Part shown: positions 63,493 through 64,000 of the stretch, one piece after another
Position numbering within the stretch: position 1 is the stretch's first letter
How the letters are laid out: the number at the start of each line of letters is the position of its first letter
NCBI RefSeq assembly: GCF_037325665.1
Contig: NC_090246.1
Span: 92,250,479 to 92,314,478 of the forward strand
DNA length: 64,000 nt
Reading direction: 5' to 3'
Origin: Littorina saxatilis
Lineage: Eukaryota; Mollusca; Gastropoda; Littorinimorpha; Littorinidae
The notes under the pieces: model-generated
The model's input: the letters and a program-made list of their open reading frames with translations, nothing else
Databases searched by the model: none
What the model was told of the DNA's origin: nothing
Made by a program: the position numbers and the translations under genes

Positions 63493-64000
63493 GGCGCTCG
63501 GGAGCGTCATCCTTGACGCTGGATCTGGTGGACCGCTCGCACAGGGCGTCCACGGCGTCTGTTTACGCCTCACACTGGAGGTCCTGGGCCTCCTGGTGCT
63601 TGGAGAAGGGGGTGAGTTCGGTGGCGCCTCGCTCTATGCAGGTGGCCAACCACCTCTTTTCTTTTTTCGCAGGGTGCGTCTGTTTCCTCCTTGAGGGTCC
63701 GGCGCTCAGCTATTTCTGCGACGCTTAAGCAGATCGGTAGATCTATTAACGTCGGGGGTGTGATTGCAGCAGTAATCAAGGGTGCTGCTCTCAAGCAGGC
63801 CAGTTCCAGGTGCCCGTCCCCCAAGTGGGACCTGTTTCTGGTCTTAGCATTCTTGCGGTCTTCGGAGTTCGAACCGCTGCGGGAGGCTAGTCTGCATAAT
63901 CTTACTCGGAAGACGCTGTTTCTTCTTCTGTTGGCGACGGCCCGGCGGGGTAGCGAGGTCCACGCCCTGTCGGGTCTGCCAGAGGATATTTCTTTCGAGT
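63480..64000 (+). other. DIRS-like element: start of the tyrosine recombinase region
   Basis: Part of the DIRS-like fossil, cut by the window edge. A SAM-like N-terminal stretch (STASVYASHWRSWASWC) is followed near the edge by LLLATARRGSEVHAL, which carries the first catalytic arginine expected of tyrosine recombinases. These enzymes replace the integrase in DIRS elements. Confidence 0.75.

Larger units (their letters stand above)
58990..64000 (+). mobile_element. DIRS-like tyrosine-recombinase retroelement, right end outside window
   Basis: A GC-rich element of at least 5 kb. Parts in order: gag-like region (59475-61557), reverse transcriptase with RNase H (61597-63492), and the start of a tyrosine recombinase (about 63480 to the window edge). 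Overlapping reading frames are normal for DIRS elements. The visible part looks nearly whole, with perhaps one or two breaks, so it is probably young. The terminal repeats and exact left edge were not resolved. It sits in sense orientation in an intron of the hnRNP-like gene. Confidence 0.85.

Overview
The window is animal DNA, almost certainly from a gastropod mollusc. The genes are split by short consensus GT-AG introns, the proteins are closely related to conserved metazoan families, and the interspersed repeats (tRNA-headed SINEs, a SINE with a GTCGTAAGAGGCGACTAAC head, and an ~830 bp repeat starting AAGTCGCGTAAGGCG) resemble those I remember from caenogastropods such as Littorina. The genus is inference.

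Layout: 1-7634 is repeats only: a TIR element, a 2.9 kb foldback-like element built of head-to-head diverged tandem repeats, and a nearly complete CR1/L2-type LINE with both ORFs open. 8181-14451 (+) is a complete five-exon histone H2A.Z/H2A.V gene; its third intron holds a stack of nested DNA transposons. 17667-24324 and 28946-39944 (both -) are two complete, tandem, eight-exon acid-lipase genes with matching exon lengths and phases and intact Ser-Asp-His triads. 47607-54554 (-) is a complete four-exon MOB1 gene (Hippo pathway adaptor). 58495-58570 (+) is the first coding exon of an hnRNP H/F-like quasi-RRM protein, whose next intron holds a DIRS-like tyrosine-recombinase retroelement running off the right edge.

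The five host genes are unrelated housekeeping functions (chromatin, lysosomal lipid breakdown, Hippo signalling, splicing) and do not form a system. Only the lipase pair is a local gene family. H2A.V and lipase 1 are convergent; MOB1 and the hnRNP-like gene are divergent, about 3.9 kb apart.

The unusual content is in the repeats. I could read many target-site duplications and terminal repeats directly: a hAT-like element inserted into a copy of itself inside a third element, a pogo-like MITE whose end forms the splice donor of lipase 1 exon 2, SINEs with interchangeable heads and tails, a TTAA element carrying a mariner, and a 14-unit, 52-bp minisatellite with a 5-unit higher-order period. 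No CRISPR, operon or prokaryotic feature is present. Coordinates of exons were read by eye from splice motifs and frame continuity and should be good to a base; outer limits of repeats without TSDs are approximate.
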